From Knoxdaviesia capensis (taxonomy: Eukaryota; Ascomycota; Sordariomycetes; Microascales; Gondwanamycetaceae), in assembly GCA_001510575.1 (NCBI GenBank), contig LNGK01000004.1, forward strand, positions 2,117,956-2,181,955: a stretch of DNA of 64,000 nucleotides. Reading direction: 5' to 3'. Shown piece by piece: positions 53,068 to 64,000 of this stretch. A program made the position numbers and the translations under genes. Position 1 is the first letter of the stretch. Every line of letters starts with the position of its first letter. The notes under the pieces are model-generated. The model was not told the DNA's origin, made no database searches, and saw only the letters and a program-made list of their open reading frames with translations.

Positions 53068-53452
53068 AAGTATGTACCACACGGTGATATCAGCCTGCAC
53101 CGATAAGCTGGGAAGGGAAAACCAAAACCTGCTCACACATGTACCCATAGGGGTGAATCTTCACACTTCTGTTCCTATCTCTCCCCCACACACCACTCCT
53201 AGCACCCGGAAGCAGATGCAACTCTGCAGCAGACGGGACGCTTTCGAAAGAGGGACCTATCCGTCGCAACGGCGCCGGGATTCGGATAATGGCAATATAT
53301 CCTTTACCAACACGGATTTCATCATGTGTACTGTACTTCAACCACATCATCATTTGTCTGAGAGTGAATTTCTTTCTGCTCTAGATACGCAGGCTAGCTT
53401 CACACATGTGGGCTGTTGCTAGCATCGCTTATCGTCACCACTCAATATACAC

Positions 53453-53467
53453 GTACAGTACAAGTAC
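53453..53467. repeat. GTAC repeat
   Basis: GTACAGTACAAGTAC, three GTAC words in 15 bases, 386 bases from the preceding cluster. Confidence 0.8.
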
Positions 53468-54439
53468 ACTAAGGCCTGGAAGCCAATATAAACGCAGTCG
53501 GCGGGCGAACGCGGGATATACCCGACTCTGTAGCGCCCGATGTCAGCGCTTGTTGGCAGGCGACGAGATACTTGGCCACTGTTTAACGTTGAGATTTGCA
53601 GGACCAGAGTGGTGAAACATCACACACATCTTACAAAATCATCCCGCTGTCGTGATTATCAGCAACCCGGTCAACAGGTCGGCGTACAAGATAATAAAGC
53701 AGGCGGAACGACAGCAGTAACGATGATCTTATCACCGCCGCTGAACCAGAGAGGGAAAAGGCAAGCTACCATAACTGTAGCTTTCGTCCGGAAACAACCC
53801 GGGGTAGTGACGCCTGGATTTGTTCCTTCATCTCCCAGGGAAACAATATATGAGGTGATTGGACCGCCCGGACACGGCAGTTGGAATCACCGAGATGGGG
53901 AAACGGCGTTCTCGGCCAGGAGGAGGCCTGAGTGAGTGATATTCGATTTCCACACTCTTTCAACAACGGCTTCTTATCAGCATCTTCTGGCCTGACACCT
54001 GACCTTTGAACGCGCCACTTCTCTCCATTGAGCTCTTACAGGACGGGCTGAAAGAATCAGCAAAACCAACCCACAGAGACACACCCCCAGGGAATCCTCC
54101 GGGGAGGCTTGCGGCTGGATTTAGACAAACCGTATCACGTTGGACAGCGCACCACGGGTGGCTCGCAGGTTGTCGGCATGCACCCGTAACCAAAACATGA
54201 CAACCAACAACCAACGACCAGAGACACTCACAGGGAGCTAACCGAAGAGGGCTGGATGCTTCGCTCTGTTTGTATCCCCAAACGGGCTGTGGTCACCCCC
54301 CTCGCCATCAAAGATGGTGTTTCACTGAGGGCTCTGTGCAAGCGGGAACCAGCCAGCTGGTCTTCCATCCATCCTGGCAGTCCTGACTATAAACGCCAAG
54401 AAGCTCTCTTCTCGTGCTGGTGGTCAGCAAACAAGTACA

Positions 54440-54458
54440 TACTGTACAGTACAGTACT
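54440..54458. repeat. GTAC palindromic repeat
   Basis: TACTGTACAGTACAGTACT, tandem and palindromic units in 19 bases. It is the last copy before the gene-dense right end. Confidence 0.88.
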
Positions 54459-56927
54459 TGCTGTACTCGCACAGCTGTGACTCTGTGTATGAGACCGTGC
54501 CAGTTGCTACTCTGCCGTACGCACATACGAGGCCGAGAGAGTCTCGGCGGCCATGATATCCAAAATTGGTTCCGCCATATGGGGCAGATAAAATGGGTTC
54601 CATGCAACACTACCATTGAGCAATTACAAGTGAGGCCCCATGTTTAGATACGGCACTAGACAAACAATATACGATCCACCCATGCACCTCCTCCCTCGCA
54701 AGCAGTGCTATAATTTATGTGCAGCTTACAGCTCTCCCCCTGGTCGGTGGGATCAGCTGTGCGTAGTCTGGAAACCCTACGAAAGATAACGAAGACGAAG
54801 CATTCTGGGAATATCACTTCCACGATGTTCCATCCATTCGTTGCAGGGTGGGCTTGTGGTGGGCATTGCTCGAGTTAGATGAGGGTGGAAGCAAAGGGCT
54901 TCGGAGTATGGAGTAATGCTCAGTTCATACAGAACAGAGAGCATCCTCCAGTCAGCATCGGGTCGGGCGACAATCCTTATCATCCCCCATCTACCACCAC
55001 AATTCTATGGATAGTACAGTATGTGGTGTACTATGTGTATGATGCACCGCGCAAATCCTTCAGCTGTTAGTTGTTTCATGGAGGAACAGGAACACATCGC
55101 CGCATTCCTCCCGCACCTGTTGATGGAATGCACAAGATTTAGAAGATCTCTAGTCCCGAAACCTGGACTACAAAGAGGAGTAGCGCCAGTCTGGACAGTT
55201 TTTGCCCGATCAGCGCCAGCCAGCCGAGCCTTAATCTGAGTTGCCTCGGGGGCGGTTCTTAATAAGTCAGTTAAACAACCAGAAAAGCCGGGGCAGGAAG
55301 CTAAACCGGCGTCAAACACCAGAGATTTAGTTTCCTGTCAATACATCTCCCTCCATATCTCGCTCAATCTTTCCGCTGGCATTGGAGTCTCACTAGATCT
55401 GGCGGAAAAAACAAGCAAAATATTCGCCCTCTCGGCGCTTTTTGCGTGTCTTGCCCGGCTGGTGTGGTTTTTATTTTGTTTTCCTTTGTTTAGCCTTGTT
55501 TTCGTTTTCTTTTCATATATTCGGTTGGCTATAATTGATATCTCCTAGGGTTTACGAGTCTTCTTCTCCGCCGTCCACTTCCAATCGATATCAAAGCCAA
55601 TCCTGTCAGGGACGCAAATCCGAGTCTAAGCAATTACTAACACCGTGAAGCTAAAATCAATGTCGCATGACCGGCCTCCCCGTTTGGCTCCTTCTGGTTG
55701 TTTTGGCCCTCTGTCTATGCTTTTTTCGGTCAACCCTTCCTTCCTTTGCGCAAGCGACAATTGATGTCGGCTGTTGGCTGCTGGCGGACTCTTTTGCGCA
55801 CATCCCGGATGACTAACACCGTTTTGGGTCTCTTATCTTCTGTTCCAGCGGCAAACACGTAACTTACGTTTGTCTCTCTCTCAGTCTGTTGTGTCCCAAC
55901 TAGCTCCAGAGATAACGACGTCAATATCAACGATGGCAAAAAGATACTTCTTGCTGGGACATCACGGCGTCGCCGGCCATGGCTTCCCTATCTTCTCGAA
56001 TCCAGACCTCGTCTCTGCATCCACCAGGCGCGCAGCGCACAGTCCAATGCTGGTTATCACAAGCCGGAGGATGCAGTGTAAGTACTGTAGTAAGTCCAGC
56101 AGAGATAGATGCGGTATCACCAGCAGCGTTTCATTCTGGAGTCGGGCATCAACTGGCTGGCTAGAGACACTACAGTACACACTCGTACCCGTCCTTGTAC
56201 CTGCGCCTCTGTCCACCAGCACGAGTGAATGCGTATATGTGTGTGTATTCGTAGTTTCCTCCGGTTGTCCTCACTTCCCCACACTCCAGATAGTCATCTA
56301 CCAAAGCGGTGGTATTAGCAGAGAGGAGATGGCTGCGAACAGCAAATGGAACACCAAACCAGCCGACCCTGAGGGCTTAACACCAACATCACCACATGTG
56401 ACGATGCCCATTGTTGACGGCAAGGAAAGAATACGTACCTCCCTCTCCTCTCGCAAAAGAGAGTCGGAACAACCCACACCACTGGACTCGTCCTTTCCCA
56501 ATTGTATCCCGGTCCTCCTTGCGCAACCTCATTAAAGCAACACTGTCTTGCGTCTGCTCCGTGCCTTCCTCGTCTTGTTTCGTGTACCCCCCCNCCCCCC
56601 CTCCCCCCCCCTCGCCGCCACCACCGATCGCCACTTCCCACACCCTCCCCCCGGGGCCTCAACTATAAGCAATGTTCATTCGCTGCTGTTAGTGTCTGAG
56701 GTTGTATCGGGACCAAATCGTCTAGGATGACTTAGCTGCTATTCATTTTATTATTTTCTCATTATTTTTCTTTTGGCTCACCCACCCACCACCACCCAGC
56801 ATAAATATTCTTTTTCGTCCACCCCGGCCTTGTTCGTTAGTGTGCCATCGCATCCAGAAACAGTAAATCCGGACAACAACTCTAGGCCCTTTTTTTTTTT
56901 TGTGGTCTCTCCATCTTGGCTTGGTAT

Positions 56928-56933
56928 GATAAG
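56928..56933 (+). promoter_or_regulatory. GATAAG element, candidate AreA-type site
   Basis: TGATAAG fits the HGATAR consensus bound by fungal nitrogen GATA factors. It lies 611 bases before the permease start codon. A second site, TGATAA at 57444-57449, lies closer. Amino-acid permeases are classical nitrogen-regulated genes, but such short words occur often by chance. Confidence 0.35.
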
Positions 56934-57444
56934 GAAAAAGTGGTGGTAGCATGTACCAGAAACAACTGACATACCGTTGTGGTGGCCAGAGAGCTCTTTC
57001 CTTCTCCAGGGTCGCGCCTTCTCCCACTCCGTCTGGTCTGTCTCTTGCCGTGTGCCGTGCCATTGCCTACCCACCTGCAGTACCTTCCTCTGCAGAGAGG
57101 GTCGCTCTTGCCCCCCACTTCCAATCTCCCCTTCCTTCCTTCCCTTCCCTGGCTCCTTCCTTCATGTGAATGCTGCGCTGCAGACAAGCTCCTTCCATAT
57201 CTGCTTCTTTCCTTCCATCTTGCCTGCTTTGCGCCTTCTGTCTCGCTTCCCCCAATTTCTTTTTAAGACGGCCTCATCCCCCCTTCGATTTCCTGTCGAT
57301 CTTCCCTTTTCTTTTCTTCCTTTCTCTTCTCGTCCTTGTGTCCTCACCTCTCCCTCCACCCACCATTTAATCCCATACCTTTTCCTATTTCCCCTTCACA
57401 GGTGTTGTGTTGCTCTTTCATCGTGCAACTCACCTTTCCTTTTT

Positions 57445-57450
57445 GATAAA
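57445..57450 (+). promoter_or_regulatory. GATAAA element, second candidate GATA-factor site
   Basis: TGATAAA matches HGATAR and sits about 95 bases upstream of the permease ATG, probably within the leader. Paired GATA sites favour real use, though the 500-base separation is large. Confidence 0.25.
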
Positions 57451-57543
57451 GGTCAATCCATGCCAGTCCCTTCTTTCACCGATTAAATATCCCCCCCCCA
57501 CACACACACACATTCCCGACTGTATCAGTCTCCCACCACCGCC

Positions 57544-59337
57544 ATGGCCGATCTTCCCCCTTCCTTCTCGGATCCCGAGAAGACCGCCGTCGATGGCACC
57601 AAGTCGGTTGCCGTCGAGCCCCGTGAGGAGGAGAGCTGGATGACCCGCAACGGTCTGAACTTCCGCTCCTTCGGCATGCGTTCGTACGGCAGCTCCGAGC
57701 CCCTGCTTGACCACTCCATGAAGTCGCGCCATCTGCACATGATTGCTGTCGGTGGATCGATTGGTGCTGGTTTCTTCGTCGGTTCCGGCAAGGCTTTCGC
57801 CAACGGTGGCCCTGCCTCGGTCATGATTGATTTCATGATCATCGGTGTGATGATGTTCAACGTCGGTATGTTACCACCAGCCTTGCCTTTCCTGGTTTTC
57901 TGTGTTAGCTGGAGGTCTAAAAGGTGCAATGAACTGGAGGACTAACACGTACCCTTTTTTCTCTCTCTGCTCCTTATAGTCTATGCTCTCGGTGAACTTG
58001 CTGTTATGTACCCTATCTCTGGTGGTTTCTATACCTACTCGAACCGTTTCATCGACCCCTCGTGGGGTTTCGCTATGGGCTGGAACTATGTCATGCAATG
58101 GGCTATTGTGCTTCCCCTCGAGTTAACAGTGTGCAGTCTGACAATCGGATTCTGGAACCAAGATATTAGCGACGCCGTGTGGATCACCATCTTCCTCGTC
58201 GCTATCATCATCATCAACGTGTTCGGAACCCTGGGCTATGCCGAGGAGGAGTTCTTCTCCTCGCTCTTCAAGCTCTCTGCCACCGTTATCTTCCTGATCA
58301 TCGCCCTCGTGCTTGTGCTCGGTGGTGGCCCCAGCGATGGACGCTACAGCGAGTACTGGGGTGCCCGTTACTGGTACGATCCCGGTGCGTTCCGCAATGG
58401 CTTCGTCGGATTCTGCAGTGTGTTCGTCACCGCCGCTTTCTCCTTCGCCGGTACCGAGCTGGTCGGTCTTGCTGCCGCCGAGTCTACCAATCCCGCCAAG
58501 CACCTCCCTGGTGCCATCAAGCAGGTGTTCTGGCGTATCACTGTCTTCTACGTCCTCGGTCTCTTCTTCGTCGGCCTGCTTGTGCCCTCGGATGACCCGA
58601 ACCTGCTTGGCGCTTCCGGTGGTGGCTCCAACACCTCTCCTTTCGTGCTTGCCTGCAAGTATGCCGGTCTTGAGGGATATGCCCACTTCATGAACGTCGT
58701 CATTCTGTTCTCCGTCCTGTCGATTGGTGTGTCGTCGGTCTATGGTGGATCGCGTACCCTGACTGCCATCGCCCAGCAGGGATATGCCCCCAAGATCTTC
58801 ACCTACATCGATCGCTCCGGTCGTCCCCTTGCCTCGGTCATTGCCCTTCTGGCTTTCGGCCCCATTGGCTACATCAACCTCAGCGCCGACGGCCCGACCG
58901 TGTTCGACTGGCTCCTGGCTCTCTCGGGTCTTGCTGCTCTGTTCACCTGGGGCTCGATCTGCCTGGCCCACATCCGCTTCCGCAAGGCGTGGTTCGCCAA
59001 GGGCCACACTCTGGATGAGATCCCGTTCCAGGCCGTTGGTGGTGTGTACGGCTCGTGGTTGGGTCTTATCCTCAACATCCTCGTGCTGATTGCTACTCTG
59101 TACACTGCCATTGAGCCGCTCGATGCCGAGGCCTTTTTCAAGTCATACCTTGCCTTCCCCGTCGTCATCCTCTTCTGGATTGCTGGCTACGTCTGGAAGC
59201 GCCAGGGATGGTTGAGAACCGAGGACATTGACATTGACACTGGCCGCCGCGAGCACGACTGGGATGTTATCAACGCTTACCGCGCCAAGGTTGCGGCCAT
59301 GCCTGCTTGGCGCCGCTACCTCAGCATGGTGATGTAA
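57544..59337 (+). CDS. General amino-acid permease (yeast amino-acid transporter family)
   Basis: Exons 57544-57865 and 57980-59337 (322+1358 = 1680 nt, 559 aa), with one 114-base intron from GTATGT to TTATAG that splits a Val codon at residue 108. It is a plasma-membrane, proton-coupled amino-acid importer by family. An acidic, soluble N-tail of about 60 residues precedes SRHLHMIAVGGSIGAGFF (61-78), the family signature in TM1. Further hydrophobic helices follow, including an AFSFAGTELVGLAAAES segment typical of the family's substrate region. The C-tail is hydrophilic. The length is normal for the family. The ATG sits in CACCGCCATGGCC, a good start context. Codons are strongly C-ending, which suggests high expression. 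The substrate range cannot be told from the sequence. The AGFF form (rather than GTGLF) marks a mould subgroup. It converges with the carboxypeptidase gene. Confidence 0.95.
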
Positions 59338-61772
59338 AGTGTTGACCATGCCGTGCCGATTCTTGTGCGAAAGCCCAGGAGGGTAGCTCTTGTTGTGTTT
59401 TCTTTTTCTTGCATAAATGCACCCATTATTGAATCCTTTTCCTTTTTTTCTCTCGTTTGATTCCATATCATAAGTTTAATCACCCTCTCGAGCGTGTTCG
59501 TTGGAACTCAAGTTATTGGACGGTGATAAACAAACCAGAATCTTGGTTTACATACCCCCCACCTGAATATAAATGACCATTCCACATGATGAAATGTCTG
59601 CCTCCTGTTGTGTTGTGTAGATGTGCGTGAATGTACCTACCATGTTGTGCTGGCTTACCTTCTTGCAGGTATGGCGTGGAGAGAATCTTGATACCATGAC
59701 GTTTCTGCCACGAGATGAATATTGCGGTCCTGAAATGACGAACAGTGAGATTCGCTCGATATTGATATATGGTGGTTGCAACGAGCAAAGGATTGATTGT
59801 GTGGTGCTTCGGTTCTTCACTGGCATGATGATGCTAATAGAAGGATCCGTTCTGCCGTTGGTCGTGCGGTGGAACACCGGGCCGGCTGGATAAATGCACG
59901 AAAGAATCACGGGTGAATGAATGATACGGAAGTCTGCACAGTCGGTGATGTGTATGTATGTGTCTCAGGGTTATGTTGGCAACAGTGGTATGTGTCGAAA
60001 GACAGAAAGAGAAGGAAAGAAAAGCCAAGGAGAGAGAATCCTGATGGTGGTCGGCCGTGATAGCGAGGGGGGAGCGAGCATCTGGATTGTGGCCGTCGGT
60101 TGTGCTGTGTCGTCGTCGTCGTTCGCCGGCATGATCGTGATGGAAGAGGCATCGTGTGGTCCTGGTATGTAAGTGAGGAAGCAGCAGTGGCGAAATCGGG
60201 TGATAAGGGACCAACCGGGGACGCCAAGATGCGGGGCCGGGGAGAGGAGACGAGCTCCGAACGAACGAGCAAACAAAATGCACGAGAAAGAAGAAGCAGA
60301 AAGAAAAAAAGAAGAGGGAAGAAGGGAAGAGCATAACAGAACAAGAGCCATGGCAAACGAGGAGGACGACGGCATATATGTATTCAAGAATTCCAGGAAA
60401 CTGCCAGGTCGGGTAAAGCCAAGCCGATACCCCAACTCAGCAGGTGGGAACCAACGAACGAACCACTAAGCTATCGATCGAGCTAAGGTGTGTCTGGCCG
60501 CCAATGTCAGGCCCAAAGCCTGCGGCCGGGGGTGGGGGGGTCAGCGAGTCACCCACACATACCCGCACATCCCACATGTCCAGCGGGATATGTGCTGTGC
60601 TGCATGTACCGGCAGCCCAGATTACAGCGGCTACCACCGCCAACATTGATATCGCCCAGCCACGCTCGGTATCCGGTTTGGCAAAGCTGCGTGTCGTGTC
60701 TCTGTCCCCTCCGCAGGTTTCAGGGCACGTCTTCTGGCCATGGCTGAACTAGTGCCCGAAAGCCGGCCAGGCGGAAACGGTACTGCCCACACTGCCCAGC
60801 TTTCCCCTGGGATCTGAATTAGGCCACCGAAGTCTCCCGTTCAGGGGATATTCTGTTCTGGTCGGCAGGGAAATTATCCGTCTGATTGCCATTACGTTTT
60901 TCTTTTCCCTTGTGCTGCTTTCTCTTCCTTCGGTCGCCCTTCAATTTGTCAGGATGTCAAAAATTAGAGTCTCGGCACGGGAATGTTGACATTCTGCGGG
61001 TTCGGTCGTTTGTACGCCCTGCGGGAGGCCTGTCTGTGACATAGGGCGCGTCTCCCACCATGCCATGTCAACATGTCTCTTGCCCGCCACCGGGTTCTGC
61101 GCCCTTGGACTTGTCGAAAACTGGGCTACAGTGGAGATTTGATCTTTTGTCTGGTCCACTTGACATGCGGGCATTGGTGTGGGTGACAAACTGGAGATAA
61201 CTCGTAATCTCTCGCACACACTGACCTTTCCCTCCCACACACACGGCTTTCGTCTGGTGAGTGTTGTTGTCTCTTCTAAGAAAGTGTCTTCATACAAAAA
61301 ATAATAATAATAATAATAATAATAAAATAAAAAAAGGGAGGAACGGACGGATACGGCCCGAGGATCACTAATACCCGATTGTCAGTCGTGCTTACCCTCG
61401 ATTTTACCATACCGGGTGGGTGGTTCCTTCCTTCTCTTTTGTTCCTCTCCTTTCTGTCTTTTCGGTCTGATATAAAGAGACAGAGATATCATCATTTCGC
61501 GCCATAAAATCTTCAGACTGGGTGACTTCGGAGTATCACCTCCTGTTTCCTTCTCCTACCAGCTTGGCCTCGGATCCGAAGGCGGGTGGAGCACCTCTGT
61601 TTTGTTTCCCCTCCAGCCATACCTCACCTTCACTAGTGGTCTCGGCAGTGGAGTGCCGATGTTACGCGTTACATAACTCGAACCAAAGGAGATTGCGTTA
61701 TATATGGGAAGTATCACTTGCTATCTGGACAGATTGCCATCCTTCTTCCCTCACTGCATCTTCCCTAACCGC
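59338..61772. other. Convergent intergenic region (2.4 kb)
   Basis: This should hold the 3' ends of the permease and of the carboxypeptidase. It is long for a convergent pair. At about 59990-60340 the + strand is purine-rich, so the minus strand is CT-rich, like a promoter or leader pointing toward the permease. The 166-codon minus frame there (59834-60334) is low complexity (Ser/His/Phe/Leu) and not called. A TATAAAG word on the + strand lies near 61472. An AAT microsatellite is listed separately. Confidence 0.45.
61298..61329. repeat. AAT/ATA trinucleotide microsatellite
   Basis: About eight to nine perfect AAT-type units followed by an A-rich tail to 61335. It lies in the intergenic stretch between permease and carboxypeptidase and probably evolves quickly. 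Confidence 0.88.
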
Positions 61773-63876
61773 TTACAGCTCGTCAAACACCTCCTCCTCC
61801 TCCTCCTCCGCGGCCCCCTCAACCACGAAAAAGTCCTTGATCACCGCCTCACCGCTGGCCACCTTCTCCCACACCTCGGGCGCACACGACGCCGGCGTCA
61901 GCACGTAGCACCGCTCCTTCGGCCGCGGCGGCGGCGCCTGGCGCACCGAGAAGGCATCCGCAATGCCAGAGGTCACCAGCTCGTCCGTCAGCGGCAGCTT
62001 GCCGGTGGCCATGTCGACGCCCTTGAGCGACCGCTCGAACATGGCAAACGCCGTCTCCGGCTGGTACGACGGCACCTCGTGGCCGGCCTGGAAAACGCGC
62101 GTGAAGCTGAAGTTGCCGACCTGGCGCGTCAGCCCGCCCGCCCACGTCTTATCGCCGTCCGACACCATCAGGTCGGCGTACCCGGCCGCCGCAAACTTGG
62201 CCTGGCCGCGGTACGGCACTGCCACACTGGCTGCCTCGCCGCCGCGCCAGTTGCAGATGAAGTCGCGGTCTCCGTACATCATGTGCACCGGGATGCCGTG
62301 GTCCAGCAGGTAGGCCGTGTCTTCCAGCATGCTGATGATGATATCGTACGAAGCTGTGAACCGCTGGCCCACCGCGCCCGACACCCACGAGTAGTTGACT
62401 GGCACGCCCAGGGCTTCAAGCACGGGCGCCTGCGTCAAGTAGCCGTACAAGAACGGGTTGGGGAACGGGTCGCGCAGCGGGTGGGCAATGTCGTACACGC
62501 CGTGGTCGGACTGGAAGTAGCCGTTCTCAATCACATCGCTGTCGCCCATGTCGTAGCTGCACCGCTTCTGGATCTCGTCCGGGTTGTTGGTCTTGTTCGC
62601 GATGGCCTCGCGGCAGGCAATCACCGCGTCCCGGCCCTGGGTGAGCCACGACGCCATATACTCGGCGCCGTCCTCGGGATCAATAGCTTCGATTCCGTAG
62701 GTCTGGAGAAACAAGTCGGGATGTGTGTGCATCGTTAGTCATTGCCGGAGTATCCAAGCCGTTTCCCCCTCCTCCCACTTACGTTGTTGTAGGTGAACTC
62801 AATGGTCGGCCCAGTCTGCGTAACCACGTCAATCAGGCCATTGACAATCCCCAACGAGTGGACCTTAAGCTCATGAGCGCCGGTGTGGCGCCCACTCTCC
62901 TTCCCGGCGCGAATCTTCTCGTTTTGCTTCTCCAGGTAGCGCGTGAAGGCCGGGCCGTAGTGGCCACCGTAGCTCTCCGACCACAGGCTCAGCCGGCCGT
63001 CCTCGGGCTTGTAGTGCGGGAACAGGTCCAGCCACACCTGCAGGAAGTGCCACATGGTGTGGGCCGCCTGCTCGGTGGTGCCGTCGGTGTTGTTCGGCTT
63101 CGCGCTGGAAAACGACCCGACCCAGTACGTCGCGTTGGCCTCCGGCACGCCGTCGCTGAAGTCGCCCGGCGTGATGTCAAACGTGGCCAGGTCGATTGTG
63201 GCGTTCACCACGTAGTCGTACGAAAAGCCCACCTGCGTAGGCTGGTCGATGTACAGCATGTTGGCCACGTTGTTCCAGCTCCAGGGGTTGAGCCGCGTCG
63301 TGCTCGAGTCGTCGTTGATGATGCAGGGTCCGTTCTCCTGGAACAGCCCGATCATCGACGACGCGCCCGGGCCGCCGTTGAGCCAGATCACGAGGGGTGC
63401 ATTGGCGGGGTCGGTGCGGGATTCGAAGAAGTAGAAGAAGCTGGCCGTGGCGGGGGTTAGTATCGCGGTGCTGCGCTGCTACTGGAGGGGGCGGCGGGCA
63501 ATCGGCTTCTTACGTGTTGATCGGGAACTTTTGCGGCTGCTTGTCGATGAAATTCGGCGGGAGGTGCACGTATCCGGCGTACGACTTGACTCCGGGCGTG
63601 GTCTCGCAGATACCGGGCTAAACAGAGTCGGGGAGGGCTTTAGCGGGTGTTCTGCATTCCATTGGCCCCGTCCGCGCCGCAACCCCAGCTCGGGGCGCAA
63701 GAGCTCGATTTCAGTGCGGTTCAGCGACAAACCTCTTTAAACGACACCGACACATTCGGATTCAGCTTCGACTGAACCACCGTGACTCCTTTCACCGGAG
63801 GCGGCAGTTGGGCCCGGGCCACTCCGAACAGGAGCGCGCCGATGGCGGCGAGGCTGCCGGTCGTCACGGCGACCAT
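61773..63876 (-). CDS. Secreted serine carboxypeptidase, family S10 (carboxypeptidase S1-like)
   Basis: Exons 63876-63733, 63617-63514, 63440-62783 and 62702-61773 (144+104+658+930 nt, 611 aa); introns are 115, 73 and 80 bases, all GT-AG. The enzyme removes C-terminal amino acids from peptides at acid pH. A signal peptide (about residues 1-22, ending GVARA) is followed by QLPPPVKG. Family marks are WLNGGPGASS (102-111), the catalytic Ser239 in WSESYGGHYGP, the catalytic Asp449 in GDRDFICNW, and the catalytic His510 in AGHEVPSYQP. Several N-x-S/T sites suggest glycosylation. The protein is longer than the roughly 480-550 residues usual for the family because of a C-terminal extension of about 80 residues. 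That extension ends in a Glu run and the tetrapeptide FDEL, which looks like an ER-retrieval signal. The ATG at 63876 opens the signal peptide. Extracellular or vacuolar action is expected, but FDEL raises the ER as an alternative. Confidence 0.93.
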
Positions 63877-64000
63877 GGCGCAAAGGCGGTGGTTGAACTG
63901 GCGGATTGAATGGGCGGGCGGGGGATGGGGGGGGGGGGGGGGGTTAGGAGCGATAAGAGCAATGAAGCTTCCTGCAGTATGTGTAGATACGATGATTTGC
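63877..64000 (-). promoter_or_regulatory. Start of the carboxypeptidase upstream region
   Basis: Only 124 bases are visible. A G run (63927-63943, 17 bases) on the + strand is poly-C in the sense leader, 50 bases upstream of the ATG. No other signal can be read. Confidence 0.4.

Larger units (their letters stand above)
51921..55600. other. Gene desert, part 8 (no gene recognised)
   Basis: No frame above 131 codons and no known domain. It contains GTAC repeats at 53046, 53328, 53453 and 54440 and a CACGTG word near 52123. Nothing else stands out. Confidence 0.45.
55601..57543 (+). promoter_or_regulatory. Promoter and pyrimidine-rich leader of the permease gene
   Basis: The frame at 55870-56535 (plus) shows no domain and is not called. 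From about 56740 to the start codon the + strand becomes CT-rich, most strongly at 57100-57480, as expected for a strongly expressed mould gene's core promoter and 5' leader. A TTAAATATCC word at about 57483 is a weak TATA-like element. One base is unknown at 56594, inside a C run. GATA elements are listed separately. Confidence 0.55.

Noticed and set aside
9143..54458. GTAC repeats considered as a CRISPR array or transposon ends
   Set aside because: There is no regular spacer length, the loci are kilobases apart, and no transposase-like frame or target duplication is visible.
58123..59007. 294-codon minus-strand frame inside the permease
   Set aside because: It is the exact antisense of the permease exon. 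The C-ending codon bias of the real gene keeps the opposite frame free of stops, and the product is a low-complexity Gly/Asp/Glu string.
61704..62738. 344-codon plus-strand frame over the carboxypeptidase
   Set aside because: Antisense shadow of the GC-rich carboxypeptidase exon 4; the sequence is an Arg/His/Val-rich string with no domain.

Overview
The window looks like nuclear DNA of a filamentous ascomycete (Pezizomycotina, probably Eurotiomycetes). The reasons are three eukaryotic protein-coding genes with short GT-AG introns (73 to 162 bases), pyrimidine-rich leaders upstream of start codons, C-ending codon preference in the permease and carboxypeptidase genes, and protein families typical of moulds. 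The genus cannot be fixed from the sequence alone. No prokaryotic operons, tRNA, rRNA, CRISPR array or intact transposon could be supported.

Layout. Near the left edge a minus-strand, three-exon gene encodes a Ser/Pro/His-rich protein of about 626 residues with a C-terminal block of C2H2-type zinc fingers (772-2898). Upstream of it lies a leader or promoter zone of about 3 kb that is extremely purine-rich on the + strand (pyrimidine-rich on the sense strand). From about 7.2 kb to 55.8 kb I find no gene I can name: this is a gene desert of roughly 48 kb, of ordinary rather than AT-rich composition. It is sprinkled with short palindromic GTAC-rich repeats, a degenerate 13-14 bp TAGGGTT minisatellite, a cluster of GGACTCGAGTCC palindromes, microsatellites, one 74-base assembly gap and a few doubtful ORF or intron signals. 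The right end is gene-dense again: a plus-strand general amino-acid permease (57544-59337, one intron) and a convergent minus-strand secreted serine carboxypeptidase of family S10 (61773-63876, three introns).

How the genes may work together. A serine carboxypeptidase releases amino acids from peptides and an amino-acid permease imports them, so the two right-hand genes fit one nutritional theme (peptide scavenging). GATA-type elements upstream of the permease would suit nitrogen regulation. This is inference: the two genes are convergent, 2.4 kb apart, and do not share a promoter. The C2H2 protein is about 55 kb away and no link to them can be shown.

Coverage and limits. Each gene-free stretch is given its own entry. 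Exon boundaries of the three main genes were chosen by hand from GT-AG signals and frame continuity; all three give an exact multiple of three.
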